A DNA stretch of 64,000 bases from Lactobacillus selangorensis (GCF_001437205.1 NZ_JQAZ01000002.1:186001-250000), one strand, 5' to 3'; positions 8,342 to 17,983 are shown, numbered from the stretch's first letter. Numbers and translations: made by a program. The notes: a model not told the origin generated them from the sequence alone.

Positions 8342-8899
8342 TTAATGCGCTAAAATACGTTTCAAATTATCGGTAAAACTAATTTCTCGTGACACGCGTT
8401 CGTCGGCAAACCAGCCGGCGCTTTCGTTGAACACCTCGCCCATGACTAGGGCCCGAATCCCACGTGACACGGTCAGGCGCTGTTTCGGATCGGCAATAAA
8501 TTCAGTCAGCATCTGGTTGGGAAGAACCGAAATGGCCTCACCAATACGGCGGGCCTCTGAATCATTTGCCAGATCTTGCAGACTGAAGACGAATTCGGCC
8601 AATCGCCGCCGTTGCAAGCAAAAAGTGCGCATCGCAAAAGCCAACTTCAGCACACCATCTTCACCAGAAAGCCCCTGTGCTGTTGCCGTCAGCAGTTCTA
8701 AAACAGCTTGGAAAAAATCACGGGCCACTTGCAACTTCAGGTCACGCATATTTTTAAAATAAAAGTAGAGGGCCTGTGTCCGGCAGTTTAATTGTTTGGC
8801 CACCGCCGCAAAGGTCAGTGCACTGGGGCCTTGTTCCTGAATCAATATTTTGGCAACGGCAATGATTTTAGCCGCAGAAAGATCTCGTTTTTGAACCAT
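8342..8899 (-). CDS. TetR-family regulator
   Basis: 185 aa. HTH at the N-terminus (LTFAAVAKQLNCRTQALYFYFKNMRDL); the rest is the variable ligand-binding helical domain. It is divergent from the TauE/SafE permease gene at 9010, which makes that permease its probable target. AT-rich promoter DNA with TTTTACAATGTGTAAAAT (about 8928-8945), a palindrome, lies between them and may be the operator. Confidence 0.88.
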   Translation of the reverse strand: MVQKRDLSAAKIIAVAKILIQEQGPSALTFAAVAKQLNCRTQALYFYFKNMRDLKLQVARDFFQAVLELLTATAQGLSGEDGVLKLAFAMRTFCLQRRRLAEFVFSLQDLANDSEARRIGEAISVLPNQMLTEFIADPKQRLTVSRGIRALVMGEVFNESAGWFADERVSREISFTDNLKRILAH

Positions 8900-8927
8900 T
8901 TTGACGAACTCCTTTTTTTAAATATTA

Positions 8928-8945
8928 TTTTACAATGTGTAAAAT
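8928..8945. promoter_or_regulatory. Candidate TetR operator between TetR and TauE/SafE genes
   Basis: The sequence ATTTTACAATGTGTAAAAT is near-perfectly palindromic (TTTTACA-N2-TGTAAAA) and lies in the divergent promoter gap, 30 bases from the TetR start. Inference from position and symmetry only. Confidence 0.5.
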
Positions 8946-9009
8946 AAAGAATACAATACAAAACAGATAAATCAAACACAATTAAATTTTTAAAAGAAGG
9001 TTTTGCAAG

Positions 9010-9774
9010 ATGTTAAATTGGTTTCTAATCCTTATTTTAGGCTTTTGTATTGGCGCTGTCGTCATTTCCTTAGGTGGCGGCGGTGCAGCCATTTATCTCG
9101 GCATTCTGACGAGTGTGTTTCACTTGCCAGCAGCCGTTGCAGCGACGACTTCGCTCTTAACGGCATTTCCATCACTCGTGACAGGTGCCTTTTCCCAATA
9201 TCGGACTGGCCACATCAACTTTAAAATCGGAAATCAAATGATGATTGCCGCCGTTCCAGCCACGATTGTCGGTTCATTAGTCGCCCCTGCCATTCCGAAA
9301 GCCTTTTATACATGGCTGATTGCCATCATCTTAATGCTGCTTGGACTCGATATTTTTGTGCGCATGCTCAAGCCAAATAGCAAGACGACCACAGCGGCCC
9401 CGAAAAATCAGCGTCTTGAAGCCAGTTTGTACGGCATCCTAAGTGGTTTGATGGTCGGGATGGTCGGGATTGCCGGGATGAGCGGCGGTGCGCTCATTTT
9501 GGCCGGCCTGCTGTTAATGAATCTCGATATGATCCATGCTGCAGCGACTTCTGCTTATGTTTTAGTCGGGACCACTTTTGTCGGCCTATTTTTCCATTTG
9601 ACGAATAGCCAGGTGGACTGGCACATCGGTTCAGCCCTGATGATTGGGGCAATCCTGGGCTCGCTATGTGCGCCGTATGCAGCCAAATATTTCAAAAGCC
9701 CCAAAGTGCAGCGTGGTATCCAAATGGGCGCCGGCGTAGTTCTCTTCATCATGGGCATTACAATGGTCATCTAA
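9010..9774 (+). CDS. TauE/SafE-family permease (sulfite/anion exporter)
   Basis: 254-aa integral membrane protein with two glycine-rich repeats, GGGGAAIYLGIL near residue 25 and GMVGIAGMSGGALI near 155, typical of the TauE/SafE (DUF81) family, and about seven or eight hydrophobic segments. The family exports sulfite, sulfoacetate or other small anions; the substrate here is not known. A ribosome site AAGAAGG precedes the start. It faces a TetR gene. Confidence 0.87.
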   Translation: MLNWFLILILGFCIGAVVISLGGGGAAIYLGILTSVFHLPAAVAATTSLLTAFPSLVTGAFSQYRTGHINFKIGNQMMIAAVPATIVGSLVAPAIPKAFYTWLIAIILMLLGLDIFVRMLKPNSKTTTAAPKNQRLEASLYGILSGLMVGMVGIAGMSGGALILAGLLLMNLDMIHAAATSAYVLVGTTFVGLFFHLTNSQVDWHIGSALMIGAILGSLCAPYAAKYFKSPKVQRGIQMGAGVVLFIMGITMVI

Positions 9775-9807
9775 AAGAAGCGTACGACATAATCGTACGC
9801 TTCTTTT
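9773..9807. terminator. Bidirectional terminator
   Basis: A perfect 15-bp inverted repeat (AAAAGAAGCGTACGA and its complement) with loop CATAA between two convergent genes. Confidence 0.9.
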
Positions 9808-9808
9808 A

Positions 9809-10939
9809 TCAGGGTTCCTTTGCCGTCACATGATGAGCCTGCTTGAATTTTTTCGCATTTTTCTTCGTATCGGCCACTTTGAACTGAACGATTCGATCGA
9901 CAATCTGATTGGTCCGGTGCCGATAACGAGGCGCACTGCTTTCGAAGATGCCATAGAATGTATTTTTGCCATCAAACGCAACTTGTTCCATATACGGCGG
10001 CATTTCAACGTAATACGGCGAGGTAATCGCATCGGTATCCTTATGAATATCGTAATGAACCAGTTTTGAAGAATCATTGCCAAACGAGGTGCTAATCAGC
10101 AAAGTTTGATCGGTGGCCGTGACCCCTTGCATTTGTTTGAGTCCATCGAATTCTTTGTCCGGCCGGCTGCCGTCCCGAATATTCTTTGAACGAACACCAA
10201 TCTGTTCCTGACCGTTCTTGTTGTAGAAAACATCGTATTTCTGCAGAACACCAGCGCGATTCTGGTTGAAAAATCCGACCCATAAGGCGCCTTTATAGAA
10301 ACACAGTACCGAAATCGACTTGATACGGGGCAAGTCAATCGACTGCGCATAGTGAATCGGCTTTTTCGATTTGGCAAAATCATATTTCTTGATTTCCGAC
10401 CAATCGAGCCGTGACAACCGTGAGTGTTTGGCCTGCGTTAGTGTTCGTGGGCTGTCATCGGCAAACCACAACGAGTGTGTTTTCGCATCGTACGCCAATC
10501 CGCCAACGTGCGGCCGCTTTTTCAAGACAATCGTTTTGACATATTTCTTCGTTTTGCGATCAATCACATAAATCACCGAATTGCCCTGCTTCGCATCGTC
10601 ATAGGCTGACACAAACAGGTACCCCTTCGAAAGGGCGATTCCCTGCACATCGAAGCTCTTCAGTTTGACCATTTTACCATTCCGATTGAGTGTCCATGCT
10701 CCTTGCATGCCTGGGATGGCGACGGCATGTTTTTCACCATTTTGGAGGGCGGGATATTTTTTGACGACTCGGTCAAAATCTTTTTGCGAGACCAATGGCT
10801 GGGTACTAGCTCCGCCGACTTTGATTTTCTGCTGTGTCGTCGTATGCAGCACTGGCGCTGTCGTTGCACCTTGAACCGTCCCGAACGAACTCAGCCCCAA
10901 CAAAACAGCCCCCAATATCCACCAGTATCTTGCTTTCAT
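9809..10939 (-). CDS. Secreted protein of unknown function, beta-propeller-like
   Basis: 376 aa with a Sec signal peptide (ARYWWILGAVLLGLSSFG, cleavage probably after VQGA). The mature part has repeated strands such as GIALSKGYLFVSAY, VIYVIDRKTKKYVKTIVL and VGGLAYDAKTHSLWFAD that look like propeller blades, but I do not recognise the family. The start at 10939 is chosen because GGAGGG lies eight bases upstream; the longer frame to 10960 would place seven residues before the signal peptide. No sorting motif or lipobox is seen. Confidence 0.8.
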   Translation of the reverse strand: MKARYWWILGAVLLGLSSFGTVQGATTAPVLHTTTQQKIKVGGASTQPLVSQKDFDRVVKKYPALQNGEKHAVAIPGMQGAWTLNRNGKMVKLKSFDVQGIALSKGYLFVSAYDDAKQGNSVIYVIDRKTKKYVKTIVLKKRPHVGGLAYDAKTHSLWFADDSPRTLTQAKHSRLSRLDWSEIKKYDFAKSKKPIHYAQSIDLPRIKSISVLCFYKGALWVGFFNQNRAGVLQKYDVFYNKNGQEQIGVRSKNIRDGSRPDKEFDGLKQMQGVTATDQTLLISTSFGNDSSKLVHYDIHKDTDAITSPYYVEMPPYMEQVAFDGKNTFYGIFESSAPRYRHRTNQIVDRIVQFKVADTKKNAKKFKQAHHVTAKEP

Positions 10940-11115
10940 GTCCGCATCCCTCCAAATCATTTTCTTAAGTCCAGTTTAGCGCCAAAACAAAGTCGAACGG
11001 TAACGATTCGCTCCGACAAAAAACGAGGTCGTGACATTAGTCATGGCCTCGTTTTTAGATTCGTACTTCGTTTGAGTTTTACGAACAACTGTTTACATGG
11101 GAATGTGAATCTCTT

Positions 11116-13059
11116 TTATTCATACGATAAGGCTTCAATCGGGTCGAGTTTGGAAGCCCGGCGAGCTGGTGAAAGTGCCGCCAACAAACTAATCAGAATC
11201 GAAATGCCGATTCCGAACAAGGCGAACTGCCAGCTAATCGAAACAATCGCGAAATGGATTGCCGGAATAGCCAGTGAATTGGCACCCCATTGCGCCAGAT
11301 AGGCCACGCCGACCCCAAGAATGCCGGCGAAGACACCCAACAATCCAGCTTCAGAGATAAACAAACGCTGAATATCCTTTTTGCGGGCCCCTAACGCACG
11401 TAAAATCCCAATTTCCTTCGTCCGTTCAGAAACACTGATATAGAGCACGACAATAATCATGATTGCCGATACTAACAGCGAAATTCCGGCAATGGCAGCA
11501 AGGACATAGACAGCTAAGGAAATATACGTATTGAGCGTATCGACCATCGACCCGATTCCTGTAATCGTATAACGTGCCTTGCCATTCGTCTTGAAGTCCT
11601 TGATTGAATTCTTCACGGCATTAACGTTGGCCATATTATCGACCTTGACTGTCAGAAAGTTCGGCTTCAAAGTCAGTCCTTGTGATTTGTACAATGATTT
11701 CATCGTGCTGTAACTCAAGGTTGGAATCTGGTCTTTGGTGATTCCAGAAATCGTCAGATGCCGAGTCAACTGAACCGGTTGATGGTCAGCACCCATTACC
11801 GTCATCGTAAAGTTGACCTGCTTGCCGACTAAATTCTGAAGGGAACCATTGGTCAGCTTCTTGGCAGCAGCCTTCGTCAGCAGAATCTCATTCTGGCCCG
11901 GCTTCGTCCCATGCGTGATATTTTTCGTCAGCATCGTCCCATTATAGGATTCAACCATTTGGAGCGTACTGCTCTTCGACCCATTTTGAACGGTTGCTGA
12001 GGACCCATATGCTCCTGGTTCAACTGTTTTGACGTGGGCCACCTTTTCGATACGGTTCTTGTCGGTATCGGAAACGGTCGCCTTCAGCATATTCTGCGCT
12101 TCTTCCTGCGCATCACTCGTTTTTTTGCCTTTTTTGGTAATCTGCAGTTCGGTCGGGCTGATATTCGAATAAATTTCATGATTCATGTAGCCCTTAACGC
12201 CAGTTCCAAGTCCCAGCATCAGAACGACTGAGAAGATTCCGATTGCTGCCCCAAAGATAATCAATAAATTGCGTTTGAGGTTGTACCGCATATAGCTGAG
12301 CGCCATTTTGACCATGGCGCCGAATTTAAACGGATGACTGCCGGTTTTGTCTTCCTTAGCTGGCACGGCAAAATCCTGCTTGATTCGTTTGTCAGAATCG
12401 ATGACCCCGCTTTCCATGTGGACAATGCGGGTCCCATGATTGGCGACTTCCTGTGAATGTGTGACCGTAATGACCAGTTTGCCATCGGCGGCAATGCCAT
12501 CCAGAATTTCCAGTACTTCTTGCGTATTTTGGGCATCCAGCGCTCCCGTCGGTTCATCGGCAATGATAATATCAGGGTCGGCAGCTAAGGCACGGGCAAT
12601 GGAAACACGCTGCTTCTGCCCGCCAGAAATCTGATTGGGATATTTGTCCATATGGTCTTTCAAACCAACCTTGGTCAGGAGCTCTTGCGCACGTTCGGTC
12701 TGTTGTGCCGCACTCAAGTCGGTCATTTCCAAGGATACCTTGACGTTTTCCAGCAAAGTCAGGTGGCTAATCAAATTAAAATTCTGAAACACAAATCCGA
12801 TTGTCTGACGCCGGTATTGGTCCCACTGCTTTTCGGTGTTGTTGCGCAGCGATTTGCCGTTTAACAAAACATCGCCTTCGTAATTGGAATCGAGCCCGCC
12901 GATGATATTCATCAAGGTCGATTTCCCGCCGCCGGACTCCCCTAGAATCGAAACAAATTCGCCTTTATCGAACTTGAGATTGATTCCCTTCAAAACTTTG
13001 AATGCTTCTTTATTTAAATAGTACGATTTATGGATATCTTTTAATTCTAAATACGCCAT
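11116..13059 (-). CDS. MacB-like ABC transporter, ATPase fused to FtsX-type permease
   Basis: 647 aa. Residues 1-230 form an ABC ATPase with Walker A GESGGGKST, signature ISGGQKQR and Walker B IIIADEPTG. The rest is a permease with one N-terminal membrane helix (LLIIFGAAIGIFSVVLMLGL), a large extracellular MacB-periplasmic-like domain, and three C-terminal helices. MacB-like exporters of Gram-positives move peptides or antibiotics or act as mechanotransmitters. The start at 13059 has GGAGG seven bases upstream. It is divergent from a TetR gene, its likely regulator. Confidence 0.9.
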   Translation of the reverse strand: MAYLELKDIHKSYYLNKEAFKVLKGINLKFDKGEFVSILGESGGGKSTLMNIIGGLDSNYEGDVLLNGKSLRNNTEKQWDQYRRQTIGFVFQNFNLISHLTLLENVKVSLEMTDLSAAQQTERAQELLTKVGLKDHMDKYPNQISGGQKQRVSIARALAADPDIIIADEPTGALDAQNTQEVLEILDGIAADGKLVITVTHSQEVANHGTRIVHMESGVIDSDKRIKQDFAVPAKEDKTGSHPFKFGAMVKMALSYMRYNLKRNLLIIFGAAIGIFSVVLMLGLGTGVKGYMNHEIYSNISPTELQITKKGKKTSDAQEEAQNMLKATVSDTDKNRIEKVAHVKTVEPGAYGSSATVQNGSKSSTLQMVESYNGTMLTKNITHGTKPGQNEILLTKAAAKKLTNGSLQNLVGKQVNFTMTVMGADHQPVQLTRHLTISGITKDQIPTLSYSTMKSLYKSQGLTLKPNFLTVKVDNMANVNAVKNSIKDFKTNGKARYTITGIGSMVDTLNTYISLAVYVLAAIAGISLLVSAIMIIVVLYISVSERTKEIGILRALGARKKDIQRLFISEAGLLGVFAGILGVGVAYLAQWGANSLAIPAIHFAIVSISWQFALFGIGISILISLLAALSPARRASKLDPIEALSYE

Positions 13060-13086
13060 ACATGTTCCTCCGTCTCTCTCATAAAC

Positions 13087-13115
13087 AACACGTGACATTA
13101 TTTCAACAACGTGTT
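13087..13115. promoter_or_regulatory. Candidate TetR operator between ABC transporter and TetR genes
   Basis: Inverted repeat AACACGT-N15-ACGTGTT in the divergent gap, with a further AACGTG at 13124. Position suggests control of both genes; inference only. Confidence 0.45.
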
Positions 13116-13226
13116 TAAATAATAACGTGCTGTTTCAAGACATGCAATCAGCAATATCATCCTAATGTGCCATTAAATCAACATGAAACCGTTACGTTGT
13201 TCAATCTATAACAGGAGGAACCATAA

Positions 13227-13838
13227 ATGGCCGGAATAAAAAACAACCGCCGCACTAAATACACCATTGATGCAATCGAAACAGCCTTTTTACATTTATT
13301 GCGTCAAAATCCTATCGATAAAATCACTGTTACTGAAATCTGCCAGGAAGCCGATGTCAATCGGGGCACCTTTTACCGCTATTTCAAAGACCCTTACGAT
13401 TGCCTCGACCAGATTCAATCTAAATTTTTCAACGAACTGCTGAAAAAGCGGCCTAAAAATAAAGAAGATGTTTCGGTCAAAGAAGTTTTAACGAGTGTCC
13501 TCACGATCTTCAAGCAAAATGCTGATCTGATGAAGGCACTCCTGCTGAATGACCAATCGTTTCTGCTGGAGCGCCTATTTCTCAGCCAGGATCATCTTGT
13601 CGATCAAATCGATCCCAAAAGTCTGCAGAATCCTAACAAGCGGCAGGCCTTTTATGCCCAGACTTTTTACATGTCCGGCACCGCCAACATCGTCCGTGGC
13701 TGGCTGGCGCTCGATATGCCCGAAGCGCCGGCTGATTTAGCCGATTACATCGTTAACCTGCTGCCCGATAAAGGACGGCACTTGCCCGATGTCGACCATG
13801 ACCTGCCAAAGCTGCCGCCGACCTTCCGAAAACTCTAA
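13227..13838 (+). CDS. TetR-family regulator with TetR_C_7-like C-terminus
   Basis: 203 aa. N-terminal HTH (KITVTEICQEADVNRGTFYRYF) of the type in which the helix ends GTFYRYFKDPYD, common in regulators of lactobacillar ABC or dihydroxyacetone kinase genes. AGGAGG stands six bases before the ATG. Divergent from the MacB-like transporter. Confidence 0.88.
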   Translation: MAGIKNNRRTKYTIDAIETAFLHLLRQNPIDKITVTEICQEADVNRGTFYRYFKDPYDCLDQIQSKFFNELLKKRPKNKEDVSVKEVLTSVLTIFKQNADLMKALLLNDQSFLLERLFLSQDHLVDQIDPKSLQNPNKRQAFYAQTFYMSGTANIVRGWLALDMPEAPADLADYIVNLLPDKGRHLPDVDHDLPKLPPTFRKL

Positions 13839-13874
13839 AAAAGACCAGCGATGCAAATACATCGCTGGTCTTTT
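13839..13874. terminator. Bidirectional terminator
   Basis: Perfect 15-bp stem AAAAGACCAGCGATG / CATCGCTGGTCTTTT, loop CAAATA, between convergent genes. Confidence 0.9.
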
Positions 13875-13876
13875 GC

Positions 13877-14659
13877 TTATAAGCGCTTGTCCAAATACGT
13901 CAAAACGCCTTGGTCATTATTCGAATCTGTCATTACATCGGCCACTTCTTTGACGGCTGGTGCGGCATTGGACATGGCCACCCCCGTACCAACTTCAGCC
14001 AGCATTTCTTGGTCATTGCCACCATCGCCAAAAGCAACCATTTCGGTCATCGGAATGTTGAGCCGTTCGCCCAATTGCTTCAAACCGGCTGCTTTGTTGA
14101 TGCCTGGCTGAATCAAATCAATATCGCCATGGCCGCTGGAAACAGGAATGGCCATGCCATTCAATGCCACCCGTAATTGTTTCACCAGTTCATCTGTTTG
14201 CTGCGGCGGGCAGCTCAGCGCAAACTTCAAAATGTCATCATCCAAGGCTTCGAATGAGCCGACTCGTTTCAGTTTGTAATAATACTTGCGCATCTGATCC
14301 ACATATTCCTGCGGCTCGGCATTCAGTACATACGCCGAATGACGTCCACAGACGATGATTTGCAATTGTTGGAAGGCAGACAATTCTTGCAAAATGGCCT
14401 GCACAGTTTCTAAACTAAAGTGCGCAACGACATATTCCTGATCCAGATCACGGATGTAGGCGCCGTTTTCGGCGACATAGATTACATCAGGGTAATCCTC
14501 AAAAAATGATTTCAATTGATAGTACTGATTGCCGCTCGCCACGACGAAACGAACGTCCTGGTCCTGCATCTTTTGGTGCAGTTGCGCAAACTTGGTGCGA
14601 TCATAATCCATTTGGTCATTCAAAAAAGTACCATCCATATCAACTGCAACTAATTTCAT
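13877..14659 (-). CDS. HAD superfamily Cof-type phosphatase
   Basis: 260 aa. Motif I DMDGTFLND at the N-terminus supplies the nucleophile Asp; motif II is VVASGNQYY; motif IV is AFGDGGNDQEML. The cap is of the C2B type, as in YidA/Cof sugar phosphatases. The start at 14659 overlaps the acetyltransferase stop by four bases (ATGA) and has GGGAGG upstream, so the two genes are translationally coupled. Confidence 0.9.
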   Translation of the reverse strand: MKLVAVDMDGTFLNDQMDYDRTKFAQLHQKMQDQDVRFVVASGNQYYQLKSFFEDYPDVIYVAENGAYIRDLDQEYVVAHFSLETVQAILQELSAFQQLQIIVCGRHSAYVLNAEPQEYVDQMRKYYYKLKRVGSFEALDDDILKFALSCPPQQTDELVKQLRVALNGMAIPVSSGHGDIDLIQPGINKAAGLKQLGERLNIPMTEMVAFGDGGNDQEMLAEVGTGVAMSNAAPAVKEVADVMTDSNNDQGVLTYLDKRL

Positions 14660-15270
14660 TTCATGGCCTCCCAATATTCTTTGCGCTGCTGAGCCCATTT
14701 TTCATGGTCAGCCGCTGTAATTGTGCGTAAAACATGGCATGGATTTCCGACTGCGATCACATTGGACGGAATATCCTTGGTCACCACTGAACCGGCACCG
14801 ATCACCACATTATCACCAATGGTCACTCCTGGTGTGACGGTCACATCGCCGCCCAGCCACACACTATTGCCAATTGTAATCGGATAACCATATTCTAAAT
14901 GTTCATTACGGATATCGGCCACAAGCGGATGTCCGGCCGTATACAGGCCGACTCGTGGTCCGAACATCGCATCGTCCCCAATCGTAATGGGCGCAATGTC
15001 TAAAAAAATCGTTTCATAATTGGCATAGAATCGTTTGCCAACATGGACATTCTGGCCGTAATCAGCCCGAAACGGCGGTTCCACATACGCATCGCCGCTC
15101 GGTGCATCGATAATCTGCGCCAAGAGCTGCGCTTGTTCAGTTGGATTCCCTGGTTCTAAATGATTATATTGATAAATCCGTTTCTTGGCGGCCAGATTCA
15201 ACGCCGCTAATTCGAGATCAGACGCCTTATACAGCTTACCACTGATCATGCGTTCTCGTTCTGTTGCCAT
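14656..15270 (-). CDS. Maltose/galactoside O-acetyltransferase-like enzyme
   Basis: 204 aa left-handed beta-helix acetyltransferase. The N-terminal MAC domain (ERERMISGKLYKASDLEL) and repeated hexapeptides (ITIGNSVWLGGDVTV, VTIGDNVVIGAGSVV) identify the maa/lacA group, acetyl-CoA dependent. His of the YTAGHPL motif is the usual catalytic base. Coupled with the HAD gene. A second, more distant paralogue is at 39544. Confidence 0.9.
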   Translation of the reverse strand: MATERERMISGKLYKASDLELAALNLAAKKRIYQYNHLEPGNPTEQAQLLAQIIDAPSGDAYVEPPFRADYGQNVHVGKRFYANYETIFLDIAPITIGDDAMFGPRVGLYTAGHPLVADIRNEHLEYGYPITIGNSVWLGGDVTVTPGVTIGDNVVIGAGSVVTKDIPSNVIAVGNPCHVLRTITAADHEKWAQQRKEYWEAMK

Positions 15271-15404
15271 CTTTTACACCGACACTCCTCATTCTGAATT
15301 CGCTTTCAGAAGTTTATTTTAGCATAGGCAGCTGGCAAAATGCTTGTTTTTTTACAAATTTCATGTTATCTTATTAGTAACAGGAAATGTGAAGGAGTTC
15401 TTTA

Positions 15405-16277
15405 ATGATGAAATACACAATTACAGGTGCCACTGGTCATTTAGGCAGTCAAATTACCAAACAACTGCACCAGCTTGTTCCAGCCGACCAAATCAATCTG
15501 GGTGTGCACACCCCCGCCAAAGCACAGCACTTTGCCGACTTAGGCATGACGCTGCATGCGATCGACTATGCTGATGAAGCGTCGCTTATAACGGCGTTAC
15601 AAAATAGCGACGTCTTCATTTACGTCCCCAGCAAGAGCCACGACAGCTATAGCCGTGTCACCGAGCTGGAGCATGTCATTGCCGCCGCTGAACAAGCGCA
15701 TGTGCAGAAAATGGTCGCAATGGGCTTTGTCGCCGATCAAACCGATAATCCCTTTACCCTCTCCGCATTTTATGGCTACCTGCCACGACGGCTCGCCGAA
15801 ACAGACCTCGATTATGTCATCCTCCGCAATGTGCTGTATGCCGATCCGCTTGTGCCGTATCTGCCCGAATTGATCGAACGAGGCAATATCATCTATCCTG
15901 TCGGTCACCACGCCATGTCCTTTATCAGTCTGGCCGACAGTGCCGAAGCTTTTGCCAAGGTAGCGACGACGCCGGCATTATTCAGGCGTAAGAAGAGCTA
16001 CACACTGTCGCAATCACGTGACTACACAATGCCGCAGCTGGCGGAAGTCCTGAGCAAGGTATCCGGACATCACATCGGCTATGCGCCGGTCACCAATGCT
16101 GAATTCGAGCAGCTTTATGATCAGAATCATGAAGGTAAAATGCTCGCTTCGATGTATGCCGGCGGTGCAATGGGGCTGCTCGACGATCTCAGTGACGATT
16201 TCGAACAAATCACCGGCCATCCGGCGCAAACAATGACTGCCTTTTTAACGAAACAATGGCAGCAAAAGGGGCTGTGA
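15405..16277 (+). CDS. NmrA-like NAD(P)-binding oxidoreductase (QorB/YtfG type)
   Basis: 290 aa with ITGATGHLGSQITKQL at the N-terminus, the Rossmann loop of NmrA/QorB proteins, and HPAQTMTAFL near the end, a typical QorB-like tail. Probably a quinone or redox-sensing protein. AAGGAG lies seven bases before the first ATG; a second ATG follows directly. Confidence 0.87.
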   Translation: MMKYTITGATGHLGSQITKQLHQLVPADQINLGVHTPAKAQHFADLGMTLHAIDYADEASLITALQNSDVFIYVPSKSHDSYSRVTELEHVIAAAEQAHVQKMVAMGFVADQTDNPFTLSAFYGYLPRRLAETDLDYVILRNVLYADPLVPYLPELIERGNIIYPVGHHAMSFISLADSAEAFAKVATTPALFRRKKSYTLSQSRDYTMPQLAEVLSKVSGHHIGYAPVTNAEFEQLYDQNHEGKMLASMYAGGAMGLLDDLSDDFEQITGHPAQTMTAFLTKQWQQKGL

Positions 16278-16296
16278 CATAAGTGTCTCTTGCACG

Positions 16297-16343
16297 AAAA
16301 ATGACTCTTTCAATGCAATTTTTGCATTGAAAGAGTCATTTTT
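16297..16343. terminator. Bidirectional terminator
   Basis: A 22-bp perfect inverted repeat (AAAAATGACTCTTTCAATGC, then AA) with a three-base loop, after the QorB-like gene. Confidence 0.85.
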
Positions 16344-16375
16344 GTTTGAACAGTATCAATTGGCGAAACGCAGTA

Positions 16376-16478
16376 ACCATCTGGCATTTAATAGCTTTTA
16401 TGAAGCTAAGTAAATGCCTAGATGGTCTTGCGGGGGCGTGACAACGAAGTCAAAAAGCGACTTCTGTCACGCTCCCTT
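16376..16478. repeat. Double-hairpin intergenic element of unknown role
   Basis: Two adjacent hairpins fill the gap. The first (16376-16426) pairs ACCATCTGGCATTTA with TAAATGCCTAGATGGT (one bulged base) and caps it with TAGCTT/AAGCTA. The second (about 16434-16478) pairs GGGGCGTGACA with GTCACGCTCCC and encloses GAAGTC/GACTTC. Neither has a T run suited to termination of the minus-strand glycosyltransferase gene that ends at 16487. Confidence 0.55.
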
Positions 16479-16486
16479 TGTATCTT

Positions 16487-17983
16487 TTAAAAACCAAGCT
16501 GTTTCCATTTGGCAAACGTTTTGTCCGGCGTATACCCAACTGCTTTAGCTTGGGCAGCTTGACTCTTCGATTGCCAGTCCGTGTCGTCCGTTAATAATTT
16601 GATGACTTTGGTGGCCATGGCCTGATCCAGTCCATCCGGCACAACATAACCATTCTGGTCATCGAGCACCAAGTACGGGGTGCCGTACTGAATATCGTAA
16701 GTAACGACGGGCACGCCATATCCCATGGCTTCGACCAAATTCATTCCGAAACTTTCTGCTTCGGAAGTCTGCAAAATCACACTCGCATGGGCATATAATT
16801 CATGGAGCTGCTGCTGGGTTTGATAACCGGCAAAGTCGACACTGCCGTCAATCCCTAAATTGTTTGCCTGATGCTTCAGCTGTTCTAAATAATCAGGTCC
16901 CGATGCATAACCAGCCATGATCATTTTGGCATCCGGCAATTGCCGCTTCACTTCGGCAAAGACTTTGAGAGCCTCTTCTGGCCGTTTTTCCGCCGAGAGA
17001 CGCCCGACATACAGGACGACCTGCGCCGTCTGCGGCTGATGCGGATGAATATCGTCAATGACTGTATCAGGGGCGACCAGCACATTGACCTGCGGATAGC
17101 GACTCTGTAAATCTTGCTGTTGTTGCGGGGTTGCAACTAATACGCCATCGAATGCATCCGGAAACTTCGTCAGCACATCCTGATAAACTGGTAGTAACGG
17201 CGCCGACGCCACATTGTGGGTACGCTCAGTGTGCAAACCATGGAAGGCCGGCCACTTTTGCTTAGCGCCCTGAACATCGGCCACGACATAATCCAGTGTG
17301 CGCCGGTCCGAAATGATTTTGGCATCGTCATCGTCGTGAATCAATTCATTCAGGAAGAACAAATACAGCTGATCTTCCGTATTGAAACGGAACATCTGGT
17401 CGTGATAATCCAGCAGCTTCCACAATGTCGGCTGTAATTTGCCGTTGACGTTCATCCAGACTTGTTCGATCACAGTGTTGCCCTTTAAGTCAAGATAACG
17501 ACGAACGCCTAGACTGCCGTCCGGATGAAAATAATCGACCGAAGATAAGAAACCGCGCCAATCCCAATTTTCACGAGTCGTTTGATTGCCATACTGGTCG
17601 TTTGTGACAATTTCGTTGACCAAGCCAACCGTCGCTGGCTGAACAGTAATCTTAGCCAGTTTCTTGCCAGCCTGATCCAGCGTCGAATAGTTGGGGCCAT
17701 GCGCATGGATGTGGTATTCATCCAGCGGCAGTTCTGGCAAGAGCCGCAAGTTTTGCTCTTGGCGGGGCACATTTACGGTCCCCTGAAAGTAATCATACAT
17801 ATTAAGCGACTGGTCTGCCGGCAAATCGACGCTCTGCCGGTCACGTTCTAAATAACGATTATAGTTGCGGGACACATAAACCGCCTTGCGACCCATTTTG
17901 TTGAACAGCTTCGTCCGGCGTGCCTGCGAATGTTCCGTCCCTGAATTAAAGGTAAAAATATTTTCACTGACAAAATAGTACAT
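16487..17983 (-). CDS. GT4 glycosyltransferase, GtfA/TagE-like (second of a pair)
   Basis: 498 aa. N-terminal FVSENIFTFNSGTEHSQARR is typical of lactobacillar TagE/Gtf proteins; the C-terminal half is a GT-B donor domain with VVLYVGRLSAEKRPEEAL and the EAESFGMNLVEAMGYGVPVV motif holding the Glu-x7-Glu of family GT4. In Lactiplantibacillus plantarum a related adjacent pair (formerly TagE5/TagE6) performs O-glycosylation of surface proteins; teichoic-acid glucosylation is the other role in this family. It follows the other glycosyltransferase gene by 15 bases with ribosome site AAAGGGG. Confidence 0.85.
   Translation of the reverse strand: MYYFVSENIFTFNSGTEHSQARRTKLFNKMGRKAVYVSRNYNRYLERDRQSVDLPADQSLNMYDYFQGTVNVPRQEQNLRLLPELPLDEYHIHAHGPNYSTLDQAGKKLAKITVQPATVGLVNEIVTNDQYGNQTTRENWDWRGFLSSVDYFHPDGSLGVRRYLDLKGNTVIEQVWMNVNGKLQPTLWKLLDYHDQMFRFNTEDQLYLFFLNELIHDDDDAKIISDRRTLDYVVADVQGAKQKWPAFHGLHTERTHNVASAPLLPVYQDVLTKFPDAFDGVLVATPQQQQDLQSRYPQVNVLVAPDTVIDDIHPHQPQTAQVVLYVGRLSAEKRPEEALKVFAEVKRQLPDAKMIMAGYASGPDYLEQLKHQANNLGIDGSVDFAGYQTQQQLHELYAHASVILQTSEAESFGMNLVEAMGYGVPVVTYDIQYGTPYLVLDDQNGYVVPDGLDQAMATKVIKLLTDDTDWQSKSQAAQAKAVGYTPDKTFAKWKQLGF

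Noticed and set aside
16261-16343. Member of the GTTTAGA element family (contains GTGACA)
   Set aside because: It lacks the GA/GA frame and the GTTTAGA tail; the long inverted repeat is an ordinary terminator.
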